Source: DASYPQ01 sp041488095
GTDB taxonomy: Bacteria; Planctomycetota; UBA1135; GCA-002686595
Assembly (NCBI GenBank): GCA_041488095.1
Contig: JBGPOP010000022.1
Coordinates: 1 to 64,000 of the forward strand
DNA: 64,000 nucleotides
Reading direction: 5' to 3'
Shown: positions 1 through 8,150 of the stretch, piece after piece
Layout: every line of letters starts with the position of its first letter
How positions within the stretch are numbered: position 1 is the stretch's first letter
The notes under the pieces: generated by a model
Told to the model about the DNA's origin: nothing
Database searches by the model: none
The model's input: the letters and a program-made list of their open reading frames with translations, nothing else
Program-made: the position numbers and the translations under genes

Positions 1-114
1 GGCCTTCAAAGCGCATCTCGCGCTGAGTACAATCTGTCATCGCCGTCCGCCCTCGTTTGTGGGTTGGAGCTCGTGTAACCAACTCCACTTACGAACGAGG
101 CGACGGCGTGTTGC

Positions 115-509
115 TCACATGTCGTGAGAGATCCGGGCTAGATCATGAACCGCAAGTTCCGTTGCGCCCTCGATTGCTTCGAGGCCGACTCCAAGCCGTT
201 CGTGTTCGTCAAGGAGTCCGATCGATGCACCCTGAACGCTGGCGTGCATGGTCAAACGATGAACGCCCTCGGTGTCGAGACGTTCGAGCACAGGGCCATC
301 CTTCTTTGCGAGTAGCATGGAGCCCGACTTCGTCCGTTGGAATCCACGACCCGAAAGCCGTGCGCCTCAAGAATCTGTGGTTGCTGATGCGCCAGGCTCA
401 CCGATAGCGCACATCCCACAACTGTGAGCGCGATGAACCCAGGGCGCTTCAACCGGCGGTTCTGTCGCTCCAGACATTGCACACGGGCTTCAAGCGTCTG
501 CGCAGACAT
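115..509 (-). pseudogene. Frameshifted small signal-anchored protein
   Basis: Two minus-strand frames complement each other. The first (509 to about 321) encodes a start Met, a short coiled segment (LEARVQCLERQNRRLK), one membrane segment (about residues 24-41) and a region ending VVDSNGRSRA. The second (318 to 115) continues at once with MLLAKKDGPVLERLDTEG and runs to a stop. Codon 63 (323-321) and the downstream ATG (318-316) are separated by two bases, so a one-base loss or two-base gain breaks the gene. Rejoined it would be about 130 residues. The layout of anchor, 'GFRVVDSNGR' and then a beta-rich tail matches a type of small hypothetical protein I associate with planctomycetes, but no function is known to me. 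It could also be a sequencing error in an intact gene. Confidence 0.6.
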
Positions 510-666
510 CGTTTGGACTCCTCTCGGGCGGCTTGAACGAGCACACGAGTGGACAGATGCGCATTATTGCGGTTGAGCGCGATGCCAAGCAAGGCTCCCA
601 AGTCTATTTGAGCCGTTGGCGCGGACGACTCTTGGGTCCGGGCCATCGGCTCGACGCGCCCAGCCC

Positions 667-1191
667 CTACGCCGGGTAGTACCTCATCGCCCGGCGCTCA
701 CCCTTGGTCCTGACCTTCTCGTCGGCGATCAGCCTCTGCATTGGAAGCCGTATCGTCCTGGTGTCCGTGCGCAGTGCTTCGGCGATCTGCTCCCCGCGTT
801 GGCCAGGGTTCTTGTTCACGTGCGCCAGTAGCGACGAGCCCACCCGCTCCACGTCTTCCGAGGATCGGCGGCCAGTCGTGCCTCGCTCGCCGGAGCCGGC
901 CGCTGGAATCACCCCTTGAAGCGCCAGGTACGCGCTCAGCACTCCCCGCGCCTCTTCGAGCGCGCGCCGCAATACATTGTCGGTTGCCGCGCCCATGGCC
1001 TTGTCGATGCTCCGCACCGCGGCCACGGTGTGACGGACGGCTGGATTGGCCTTGGCGCGTTTGCGTACCGCGCGAGCCTTGATTGCCTCGATCCTGGCCT
1101 GGAGGTCTGCGACGAGTTGCTCTGCGTCGCGGCGGACGCGTTTCTTCGGAGTGATCTGGGGCATTCGTTCTGCTTTGTGTGTGATGGCCAT
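667..1191 (-). CDS. Hypothetical protein with winged-helix-like C-terminus
   Basis: This 174-residue basic protein is not recognised. The N-terminal two thirds is helical and rich in Lys, Arg and Ala (predicted coiled or histone-like, residues 15-90). The last 55 residues (from about GQRGEQIAEALRTDTRT to the end) read like a small winged helix: a helix-turn-helix followed by 'MQRLIADEKVRTKGERRAMRYY', typical of a wing that ends in a basic strand. A DNA-binding role is an inference from this pattern only. An internal Met at residue 10 could be the true start, since neither start has an obvious ribosome site. It lies just downstream of the group II intron on the same strand. Confidence 0.55.
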   Translation of the reverse strand: MAITHKAERMPQITPKKRVRRDAEQLVADLQARIEAIKARAVRKRAKANPAVRHTVAAVRSIDKAMGAATDNVLRRALEEARGVLSAYLALQGVIPAAGSGERGTTGRRSSEDVERVGSSLLAHVNKNPGQRGEQIAEALRTDTRTIRLPMQRLIADEKVRTKGERRAMRYYPA

Positions 1192-1500
1192 GGGGCGTCT
1201 GGAATAGCTATGCTCTGATCCTCCCAGACCGTTGAGTACCGGGCAAGCAGTAAGCCGCGTTTGGGGATAACCAAGCCGCCGAGGAGCACGGACTCTGGAT
1301 GCCGCGTGCGAGCTGGACCAGGTCCAAGGCCTGCGTTATCCCCGGGCCCTCGCGCTCGAGCCGCTGCTTGAATCTGGAGTGCGTGTAGTTGGGTCGAGAG
1401 CAGGCGCGGTGCGTGCAGGATCTTCCTTGGCTGTGTCCGCCGTTTCCAGCTTCGTGCCCGCGTAGGAAAAGCCATCGCCCGATTCCAGCTCCCGCCGCTT

Positions 1501-1534
1501 CGAACGGAGCGTGCGGGTTTCCCGCACTCCGCTC
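1501..1534 (-). ncRNA. Group II intron domain V hairpin
   Basis: This 34-nt catalytic hairpin reads on the minus strand from 1534. A lower stem GAGCGGA...UCCGUUC closes on the two-nucleotide bulge region, and an upper stem GCGGG...CCCGC carries the AAA-type loop. This is the most conserved part of group II introns and coordinates the catalytic metals. It sits 33 nt after the maturase stop and 47 nt before the 3' splice site, the normal spacing. Confidence 0.9.
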
Positions 1535-1566
1535 ACCTGCTTGCTTCGTGCCATGGGTTATGGGTC

Positions 1567-2889
1567 CTATCGGGCCGGGCAGGCTGCCGGGGCGCGCGCT
1601 GCGTGTTTGACCAGGTACTCGGTGAAGAGCCCCAGTCTTGCGTAGAGCCACCCGCGACGCCACCTGTGCCAGCCGAAGCCGCGACGCTGCCTCGCGCGCA
1701 TCATGTGCCTCCGCATCTTCTGCTCGACCCAGTTGCGTACGTAGTTGAAGCATCGTGAGGAGTTCCCTACCGCAAAGTAGCCGACCCATCCGCGCAGGAT
1801 GGGATTGATCTGCGACACGACCTGTGCCGCAGGTTGGGAGCGGTGCTGTCGGAAGATCGTCTTGAGCGTCCGGAGCAGCGCGGTGCGCTTCTTCATCTTG
1901 GGTACGTAGTCGGGACGCCAGTGGCCGTTGTGGCTGCGGACGCGCCGGAAGTCGAAGCCCAGGAAGCCGAAGCTCTCACCCTTTGCTAGATCCACTACAC
2001 GGCTCTTCTCTTCGTTCACCTCAACGCCGAGCTTCGTGAGTTCCTCCCGGAGCCGCCGCGTCAGAGCCGGCACGATCCATGCATGTCGTGGGAAGCGATC
2101 CACCAGAATGACGAGGTCGTCCGCATAGCGCGCGTACTCTACATTCAAGTACCCGTCTGACGTGACGGCCTTCGCCCTTTCCAGCATCCGGTCCACCTCG
2201 GTCAGGTAGATGTTGCTGAACAGCGGGGAGATCACGCCCCCTTGGGGCACGCCCTTCCTGCCGCTGGCCTTCAGGATCAACTTCACAAGTCGCAAGATGC
2301 GGTCATCGGCGACCCTGCGGGCGATCTTCGCGAGCAGCAGATCGTGCCGCACGTTGTCGAAGAATGCCCGTAGGTCGAGGTCGAGGACGCGTGTCTTGTG
2401 ATGCACGATCGCATCGGCGACGCGTGCGACCGCCTGGTGGGCAGTCCGTTTCGGCCGGTAGCCGAAGGACCCCGGTTGGAAATCAGCCTCGAAGATTGGT
2501 TCCAGGATGAGCTTGAGGGCACCCTGGACCACGCGGTCACGGATCGTTGGGATCCCAAGCACCCGGACCTTGCCGCCGTCCTTGGGGATCTCGACCCTCC
2601 GATTCCGCTGCGGTCGATACGCACCGGAGACGAGTTCGCCCCTCAGTTGCTCGATGTAGCGCGACACTCCCGCTTCCTCGATGGCGTCGAACGTGTCCCC
2701 ATCGAGACCGGGGGCTCCGTCGTTCTTCTTGGCCAGCGCGTAGGCTTCGTGCAGCGTCTCCAGCTTGCAAACATGGGCGTACAATCCCCAGAAGCGCCAG
2801 GACGGTTCAGACTTCGCCTTGGCGTAGATCCTCCTCCTCAGCTCTTGCAGTTTGATGGGCGCCTTTATCATCTCGCCCCTGCCTTGCAT
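1567..2889 (-). CDS. ltrA: Group II intron reverse transcriptase/maturase
   Basis: The 440-residue intron-encoded protein synthesises cDNA from intron RNA and assists splicing. RT motifs are visible in order: 'KKNDGAPGLDG' (RT1, about 55-65), 'VEIPKDGGKVRVLGIPTIRDRVVQ' (RT2), 'FGYRPKRTAHQAV' (RT2a), 'LDLRAFFDNVRH' (RT3 with catalytic Asp), 'GVPQGGVISPLFSNIYL' (RT4), the active-site box YADD with 'YARYADDLVIL' (RT5), and 'FLGFDF' (RT7). A GIIM maturase (domain X) region follows, with 'INPILRGWVGYFAVGNSS'. I see no HNH endonuclease domain after domain X, so it would be an endonuclease-minus type. Reading frame and catalytic residues are intact. It lies in domain IV of the intron and is read in the same direction as the ribozyme. 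Confidence 0.95.
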   Translation of the reverse strand: MQGRGEMIKAPIKLQELRRRIYAKAKSEPSWRFWGLYAHVCKLETLHEAYALAKKNDGAPGLDGDTFDAIEEAGVSRYIEQLRGELVSGAYRPQRNRRVEIPKDGGKVRVLGIPTIRDRVVQGALKLILEPIFEADFQPGSFGYRPKRTAHQAVARVADAIVHHKTRVLDLDLRAFFDNVRHDLLLAKIARRVADDRILRLVKLILKASGRKGVPQGGVISPLFSNIYLTEVDRMLERAKAVTSDGYLNVEYARYADDLVILVDRFPRHAWIVPALTRRLREELTKLGVEVNEEKSRVVDLAKGESFGFLGFDFRRVRSHNGHWRPDYVPKMKKRTALLRTLKTIFRQHRSQPAAQVVSQINPILRGWVGYFAVGNSSRCFNYVRNWVEQKMRRHMMRARQRRGFGWHRWRRGWLYARLGLFTEYLVKHAARAPAACPAR

Positions 2890-3163
2890 GTTGGAGCAGG
2901 AATTGCAAAACAGCAGGGCGCCTTCGCTCCACGGGCATTACCCCGCTTCGTCGCTACTACGCACCCATCCGACTTCCTCTCGTCTTCTGCCGTGTTCCCA
3001 GGTATGCTGGTTATGCGGCGTACCTTTCTCCAGCGCTTTCGCACCGGGACGAAGAGGATCTCTCCACTTGCTTGCACATGCCCTCGCGCTCGTGCCGCCG
3101 CTGCCACCCCGCCGGATCTGACTCCCGCTTCGGCCATAGTGCGGTCGCCCGTGCTGCCTTCGA

Positions 3164-3172
3164 CGTGAACAC
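3164..3172 (-). other. EBS1 (exon-binding site 1) of the intron
   Basis: The intron RNA contains GUGUUCACG at 3172-3164. It pairs with the last nine exon nucleotides CGUGAACAU (3393-3385), with eight Watson-Crick pairs and one terminal G-U. It lies about 210 nt into the intron, in the domain I zone where EBS1 loops normally occur. This pairing fixes the 5' splice site and the insertion target. Confidence 0.8.
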
Positions 3173-3384
3173 AGCGTCTCGGCATCCGGTTCTCAATTCT
3201 TTCGAGGCTACCGTCGCGTTCACTCATGTTGCGGCCCGAGTACTCGCTGGCTCCCCATCAGGGAGCTTTGTCGATGGGCTCCAGACGGTCGCTCGCGCGG
3301 CCGCCTGCCATCCAAGCTACGGGGTTATGGCTTTTCCCCCGGCAGGTTTGACTCCTGCTGAACATGTCAGCTTCCTGGACGCAC

Positions 3385-3393
3385 ATGTTCACG
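3385..3393 (-). other. IBS1 target site in the 5' exon
   Basis: The exon sequence CGTGAACAT (minus strand, 3393-3385) directly abuts the intron GTGCG. It is complementary to the intron loop at 3172-3164, so it is the intron-binding site 1 used in splicing and retrohoming. Confidence 0.8.
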
Positions 3394-3520
3394 ATATTCC
3401 TTCCGCTCTCGGTCGGGCTGAGGGCCATCATCCTCGTGTCCTCTTGACCAAGCTGAAGCATTCAATCGTGTCCAGGATCGCCTTGCGGATCGCGCTCGCA
3501 ACGGGATCCCGACCGGCGCC

Positions 3521-5086
3521 TCAGTCCATGTGCGCCACGACGCGCTCGTCTCCCATCTGGAGCGCGAGGCGCATGTGCTTGGGCGCGAAGAAGCGGTCGA
3601 TGTAGCGGGCGAAGAAAGCCTCGTACACGCGCAGCACACCCTTCGTGCCGAGGCGGTAGGCGAAATCGGTGATCGCCCAGTAGCGCGGGCCCTTGAGGCC
3701 CTGCGCGTGGGAGTAGATCTTGGCTTGCTCGGCCACCATCCACTCCGAGTACAACATGTACGCGATCAGGTAGGGCTTGGCCAGCCACTGGATCCGGATC
3801 GCGCGTGGAGCGAGGGGCATCAGCCACGGGTAGCGCACCAGGATGGGGAACAGCTTGTGCAGGTTCTCGATCTCGCGCTTGTTCTCGAAGAGGATCGAGC
3901 TCGTGCGGTTGAACTTCTGGGGGAAGTCGTCGTAACCGGCGACCGCATAGCCCATGTCCTTGGCCATGTCGGCGATGTCGAACTGCGGGTAGGGCTGCAT
4001 GATCGAGACGAGCGGGTGATCGACCTTGCACTCGATGTTCAGTCGGACGGTGTCGAACTCGTCCTCCATCGTTCCACCCGGGCCGCCGAGCATGTTCAAG
4101 GAGCCCAGGCGGATGCCGTACTTCTTGATCCAGCCGGCCGCATCGACCAGCTGCTGGCGAGTCGTGTGCTTCTTGAACACCGCGTTGCGCACGTAGTCGC
4201 TCGCCGCCTCGAAGGCGATGCGCGCGTACACGCAGCCGGCCTTCTTGAGCTGTGCGATGTGCGTCTCGGTGGTCATGTTGGCCATGAGGATCACGTCGAA
4301 GGGCAGCCCCACCTCCTTGGGGTAGCGCTCGCTGAATTCCTCCAGCCAGTCGTTGCGCAGGTTGAAGATGTCGTCGACGAAGTGGACGAACTTCAACGGG
4401 TAGCGCCTGCGCACTGCGTTGATCTCGTCGATGATGTGGCTGACCGAGCGCTTGCGGACGTACTCGCCGTTGCGCACGTTGTAGACCTTCTTCTTCCAGG
4501 CGTGGTGGAAGCAGAACGAGCACGGCATCGGGCAGCCGCGCTGGCTGACGAAGACCTTGCGGTCGGTGTTGCGGTAGATCGCGCCGGCCTCGTAGATGAT
4601 GTCGCGGTCGGGGAAGCCGAGATCTTCGATGTTCTGGACCAGGGGGCGCTGAGGGTTCTTGTGGATCTCGCCGGTCTGGCGATCCTTGATCCAGAAGTTC
4701 TCGCAGTCGCGGATGTCCTTGCCCTTCTGCATCCGATTCAGGAGATCGACGATCGCGTCCTCGCCCTCGCCCCGGCACACCGCGTCGATGCCTTCGCTCT
4801 CGACGTACTCGGGGGAGAAGGTCGGGTGCGGGCCGCCGAAGACGCTGAAGGCCTTCGGGAGGACCTGCTTCACCTTGCGATTGATGTCCGCGAAGTACAG
4901 GTGCATCCCGGTGGTCACCGAGTAGCACACGACGTCGGGGTCGTAGTCGCGGACCTTCGCGAGCCAGTCCTTGTCGGGGATGAACAGGCACTTCGCCTGG
5001 TGGCCGGCATCCTTGATGGCTCGCGAGAGCCACATGATCCCCAGCATTTCCTGGGGCAGGTACTCGTCGATGAAGAGGACTCTCAT
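3521..5086 (-). CDS. B12-binding-domain radical SAM protein
   Basis: A 521-residue protein starting at MRVLFIDEYLPQEMLG. An upstream in-frame Met at 5212 would add 42 low-complexity Arg-rich residues and is less likely. The N-terminal 130 residues look like a cobalamin-binding Rossmann domain ('DPDVVCYSVTTGMHLYFADI', 'FSVFGGPHPTFSPEYVE'). The radical SAM core follows, with CxxxCxxC in 'QRGCPMPCSFCFHHAW' (about 182-189) to hold the 4Fe-4S cluster, and 'LGGPGGTMEDEFDT' later in the barrel. Such proteins (BchE/HpnJ-like in general layout) carry out methyl transfer, cyclisation or oxidation on lipids and secondary metabolites; the substrate cannot be deduced. It is downstream of purF and a GT4 glycosyltransferase on the same strand, and a group II intron lies just beyond its stop. 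Confidence 0.85.
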   Translation of the reverse strand: MRVLFIDEYLPQEMLGIMWLSRAIKDAGHQAKCLFIPDKDWLAKVRDYDPDVVCYSVTTGMHLYFADINRKVKQVLPKAFSVFGGPHPTFSPEYVESEGIDAVCRGEGEDAIVDLLNRMQKGKDIRDCENFWIKDRQTGEIHKNPQRPLVQNIEDLGFPDRDIIYEAGAIYRNTDRKVFVSQRGCPMPCSFCFHHAWKKKVYNVRNGEYVRKRSVSHIIDEINAVRRRYPLKFVHFVDDIFNLRNDWLEEFSERYPKEVGLPFDVILMANMTTETHIAQLKKAGCVYARIAFEAASDYVRNAVFKKHTTRQQLVDAAGWIKKYGIRLGSLNMLGGPGGTMEDEFDTVRLNIECKVDHPLVSIMQPYPQFDIADMAKDMGYAVAGYDDFPQKFNRTSSILFENKREIENLHKLFPILVRYPWLMPLAPRAIRIQWLAKPYLIAYMLYSEWMVAEQAKIYSHAQGLKGPRYWAITDFAYRLGTKGVLRVYEAFFARYIDRFFAPKHMRLALQMGDERVVAHMD

Positions 5087-5230
5087 CCTGTTCTTGGCTG
5101 CGCGTCGCGGTGTCGTGCGGATCGGGGCGACGGAGCGAGGCCTTTCCTCGCGGCGGGCCCCCCGGCCCCGGAGCTCAAAGTATATCGGCCTTTCCACCGC
5201 GCGGAGCGGCAATCGGCGGCGGCGCGAGGA

Positions 5231-6397
5231 TCAGGTGCTCGAGGCCGCCGCGCGCATCAGGACCGCCTCGATCCTGGGGAAGGTCGCGGCACGACGGAAG
5301 CGCGCCGCCTTGCGCAGGCCCTCTGCGACGAAACGGGCGCGCAGGGCCGGGTCGGCGAGCAGCTTCGTGAGGGCGCTGAGAAGCTCATAGGAATTACGGG
5401 GATCGACGAGAAATCCCGTCTCGCCGTCGTCGACGACCTCCGGGTTGCCGCACACACGCGAGGCCACGATCGACGTGCCCAGGCTCTGAACCTCGATCAG
5501 GGTGTGCGAGAGGCCTTCGTACTCGCTGTTCAGAACGAAGATCTCGCTGGCGCGGATCAGGAGCGGGATCTGCGCGTGCGGCACGTTGCCGAGAAAGCGC
5601 ACGCGATCGGAGAGCCCGAGGCGCACAGCGAGCGCCTTCCACGGCTCGAGCATGTCTCCGTCGCCGGCGACGAGGAGGTGGACGTCGCCCGGCAGTCGTA
5701 GCAGCGCCTCGATGATCGCGTCGACGCGTTTCCAGACCATCAGGCGGCAGATCGTGAGGAGGTAGCGCGGTCCCTCGGGAAGGCCGAGGGCAGCCCGCGC
5801 CTCCCGCGAGGTTTCCTTCACGTCGTCGGGCGAAGGGCCGTGGTAGGAGTTGTAGACGAGCTCGATCTTGTCCGGGGGCACGCCGTAAGTGCGGATCAGG
5901 ATCTGCCGCAGGAATTCCGAGCAGGCGACGATGTGTTCCGAGGCCTTCCACCAGCGCTTCTGCAGGGCACGCGCGAGCTTCACCCTCCAGCCGTAGGTCC
6001 TCGACTGGAAGGTGACGATGTCGTCGCCTCCGCACCAGCCGTATCGGTGTGCGATCTCCCACGAGCCGTCGACCATGATGCGGATGACCACGGGCTTTCC
6101 GGCCAGGCGGGCGCCCAGGACGTGCAGGAGCGCCAGGTGCTCGTTGACGTAGACCACGTCCGCGTTGCGCGCTTCGCGCCGCACGGCGAAGAAGGCCTTC
6201 AGGTAGCGCAGGGGCAGCGGCGCAGGCGGGATCGAGACGACGCGAAAGGGATGGCCCGCGGGCGCAGGGTCGGAGCAGAAGGCGACGACCGTGACCTCGT
6301 GCCCGCGCTCGAGGAGCCAGCGCGCCAGGCTCGGCACGTACACCGCCGGGCCTCCGAGGTCGGGAGGGAAGACCGGCGAGGTGATCAGGATGCGCAT
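5231..6397 (-). CDS. Glycosyltransferase family 4 (GT-B)
   Basis: A 388-residue transferase, with start chosen at MRILITSPVFPPDLGG, the usual first strand of GT4 enzymes; a Met 20 codons upstream (6457) is possible. The N-terminal Rossmann domain contains 'PPDLGGPAVYVPSLARWLLERGHEVTVVAF'. The C-terminal donor-binding domain has 'LLTICRLMVWKRVDAIIEAL', 'RVRFLGNVPHAQIPLLIRASEIFVLNSEYEGLS' and the E-x7-E region 'EGLSHTLIEVQSLG', followed by 'GNPEVVDDGETGFLVDP'. It should move a sugar from an NDP donor onto a glycan or lipid acceptor at the cytoplasmic face. It lies between purF and a radical SAM gene, with gaps of about 100-145 nt on each side. Confidence 0.9.
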   Translation of the reverse strand: MRILITSPVFPPDLGGPAVYVPSLARWLLERGHEVTVVAFCSDPAPAGHPFRVVSIPPAPLPLRYLKAFFAVRREARNADVVYVNEHLALLHVLGARLAGKPVVIRIMVDGSWEIAHRYGWCGGDDIVTFQSRTYGWRVKLARALQKRWWKASEHIVACSEFLRQILIRTYGVPPDKIELVYNSYHGPSPDDVKETSREARAALGLPEGPRYLLTICRLMVWKRVDAIIEALLRLPGDVHLLVAGDGDMLEPWKALAVRLGLSDRVRFLGNVPHAQIPLLIRASEIFVLNSEYEGLSHTLIEVQSLGTSIVASRVCGNPEVVDDGETGFLVDPRNSYELLSALTKLLADPALRARFVAEGLRKAARFRRAATFPRIEAVLMRAAASST

Positions 6398-6494
6398 GCG
6401 GCCTGACGGGTTTGCGTCCGATTCGACCGCGGGCTCAACGGGTCGCCGTTGCGTCACTCGAATCGGATGAATCCGTGCTCGGCGCCGTGCGCGC

Positions 6495-7976
6495 TCAGGT
6501 CCCGCACGACACCTCGTCCCGGTTCGTCACGCGGTCGTTCTCGATCGCCAGGAGCTGCTCGACCGTGACGTCGCCAGTCGGATACTCGCCGGTGAAGCAC
6601 GCGTTGCAGAACTTCTCGACCTTCGGGTTGCCCGCCCGCGCCGCCGCGTTCATGGCCTCCCGCTCGAGGTACATCAGGTAGTCCGCTCCGATCTGCTGGC
6701 GGATCTCCTCTACCGTGCGTCCCGTGGCGACGAACTCCTTCTTCGTCGCCATGTCGATCCCGTACGGGCAGGGCGCGACCAGCGGCGGACAGCAGGCAGC
6801 CAGATACACCTTTCTTGCGCCGGCCTCGCGCGCCATCCCGACGATCCACTTGGCCGTATTCCCGCGCACGATCGAGTCGTCGACGAGCAGCACATCCTTG
6901 CCGTCGAATTCGAGCGGGATCGGGTTCAGCTTGCGCCGGATCGACGAAGTGCGCCGCTGCTGGTTGGGCATGATGAAGGTGCGCCCGATGTAGCGGTTCT
7001 TGACCAGGCCTTCGCGGTAGGGCAACCCCATGGCCATCGCCATCGAGAGCGCCGCGTCGCGGCTGGAGTCGGGGATGGGGATCACGGCGTCGGGCATCGG
7101 CGCGCGCTCCTCCCTCCATTGCTTCGCCAGCGCCTCGCCGAAGCGCACGCGCGTCTTGTACACCGAGATGTCGTCGAGGAACGAGTCCGGTCGTGCAAAG
7201 TAGACCAGCTCGAAGATGCAGGGCCGATGAGGCTTGTCGGAGAGCTTGCGGCGCACGACCTTGCGGTCCGCGCCCACGAACACCGCCTCGCCCGCGTCGA
7301 GGTCGAAGCTCCGCTTGTAGCCGTTGACGTCGAGCACGACCGTCTCGCTCGCGCAGGCGAACCACTTGCCCTCGCGGGTCTCCTTCTCTCCGAACGCGCA
7401 GGGCTTGATCCCGAACGGATCGCGGAAGGCGACCAGGCCCCCGTCCGCGATCGTCGCCACGACGGAGTAGGCGCCCTTGACCTGTTCGTAGACCGCCGCG
7501 ACGGCGTGGAACACGTCCTCGGCCGTGATCGGGTGCCCGGGTCGCATCCGTTCCGCGAGAGAGCGCGCGAAGACGAACAGGATCACCTCCAGGTCGCAGG
7601 AGGAGTTCAGGCGCATCCCGCTCTTCTTGAAGTACTTCTCCCGCAGCTCGGCGAAGTTCGTGACGTTGCCGTTGTGCGCCATCGCGACGCCGACCGGGAA
7701 GGTCACGTGGAAGGGCTGCGCGTCGTCGTGGATCCCGGATCCCACCGTCGGGTAGCGCACGTGGCCGACGCCCAGGTTGCCGCGCAGGCGCGCCATGTTG
7801 TTCTCGTTGAAGATTTCCAGGACGAGTCCGAGGCCCTTCTTCACGTGGAAGGACTCGGTGAACGTGATGATCCCCGCCGCGTCCTGGCCGCGGTGCTGCA
7901 CCGCGAGCAGCCCTTCGTAGACCTCGCCCGCGACGTCGACCCCCTCCGGGCCGTAGATGCCGATGAATCCGCACAT
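6495..7976 (-). CDS. purF: Amidophosphoribosyltransferase
   Basis: This enzyme catalyses the first step of purine synthesis: PRPP plus glutamine gives 5-phosphoribosylamine. The start is fixed by MCGFIGIYG, since Cys2 is the Ntn glutaminase nucleophile and no propeptide is needed. Glutaminase landmarks are 'LLAVQHRGQDAAGI', 'GVGHVRYPTVG' and 'AMAHNGNVTN'. The PRPP site is 'DVLLVDDSIVRGNTAKWIV'. Cys residues at 'HRPCIFELVYFARPDS', 'APCPYGIDM' and 'FCNACFTGEYP' match the positions of the 4Fe-4S ligands in the Bacillus-type enzyme, so it is probably the oxygen-sensitive Fe-S form. At 493 residues the length is normal. Longer frames reading in from upstream are artefacts. It diverges from the GT9 gene across a 174-nt gap. 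Confidence 0.97.
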   Translation of the reverse strand: MCGFIGIYGPEGVDVAGEVYEGLLAVQHRGQDAAGIITFTESFHVKKGLGLVLEIFNENNMARLRGNLGVGHVRYPTVGSGIHDDAQPFHVTFPVGVAMAHNGNVTNFAELREKYFKKSGMRLNSSCDLEVILFVFARSLAERMRPGHPITAEDVFHAVAAVYEQVKGAYSVVATIADGGLVAFRDPFGIKPCAFGEKETREGKWFACASETVVLDVNGYKRSFDLDAGEAVFVGADRKVVRRKLSDKPHRPCIFELVYFARPDSFLDDISVYKTRVRFGEALAKQWREERAPMPDAVIPIPDSSRDAALSMAMAMGLPYREGLVKNRYIGRTFIMPNQQRRTSSIRRKLNPIPLEFDGKDVLLVDDSIVRGNTAKWIVGMAREAGARKVYLAACCPPLVAPCPYGIDMATKKEFVATGRTVEEIRQQIGADYLMYLEREAMNAAARAGNPKVEKFCNACFTGEYPTGDVTVEQLLAIENDRVTNRDEVSCGT

Positions 7977-8150
7977 GCTTCGGAGCCCCTCAGCGCCACC
8001 CACCTCGACTCCCAGGCGCGCCGGTGCATCCGGCCTCCTGGAAGTGGGAAGATAGGCCCTGCCCGAGTCCGCAGCAAGTTCGGCGGGCAGGGAACGGGCA
8101 GGGGTATAGTGCCCGGCGCGGCCGTGGAACCTCCGAGCGCAAGAGTTCCG

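Larger units (their letters stand above)
1454..3384 (-). mobile_element. Group II intron, full length (about 1.93 kb)
   Basis: A retrotransposable self-splicing ribozyme on the minus strand. The 5' end is GUGCG at 3384-3380, the standard group II start. The following 490 nt (3384-2890) have the purine-rich, non-coding look of domains I-III, including 'AAGCGGGGUAAUGCCCGUGGAGCGAAGG' type joints near 2925-2960. The maturase gene lies in domain IV (2889-1567). Domain V is a 34-nt hairpin at 1534-1501 that starts GAGCGGAG and has a GCGGGAAACCCGC core. Domain VI follows, with a likely branch-point A at 1463 in CCUACG and a 3' end 'CAC' at 1454. A 9-bp EBS1-IBS1 match confirms the 5' junction. The long EBS1 argues against class IIC. 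The element looks complete and possibly active. Confidence 0.9.
1336..3461 (-). other. Short open frame restored by intron excision
   Basis: Removing 3384-1454 joins exon 1 (3461-3385, beginning with an ATG that follows an in-frame stop) to exon 2 (1453-1336). The junction falls inside a Met codon (AU|G) and gives an uninterrupted 64-codon frame ending in TAA. The product would start MLQLGQEDTRMMALSPTESG and continue across the junction as ...RNIVNM|KLETADTAKEDPAR. I do not recognise the peptide. It begins 59 nt after the stop of the radical SAM gene on the same strand. In-frame joining may be chance (one in three for phase, less for the absence of stops), so coding status is uncertain. Confidence 0.35.

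Noticed and set aside
2868..3227. Small frames in the intron 5' region
   Set aside because: The stretch forms group II domains I-III; frames are short and have no protein-like character.
3530..5701. A 723-codon plus-strand frame opposite the radical SAM gene
   Set aside because: The minus strand has the CxxxCxxC motif and a Rossmann start; the plus frame is antisense with no motif.
7704..7847. CACGTG cores in purF (7704-7709 and 7842-7847) as extra parS sites
   Set aside because: Flanks differ from the 16-bp consensus at four or more positions and both lie in coding sequence.
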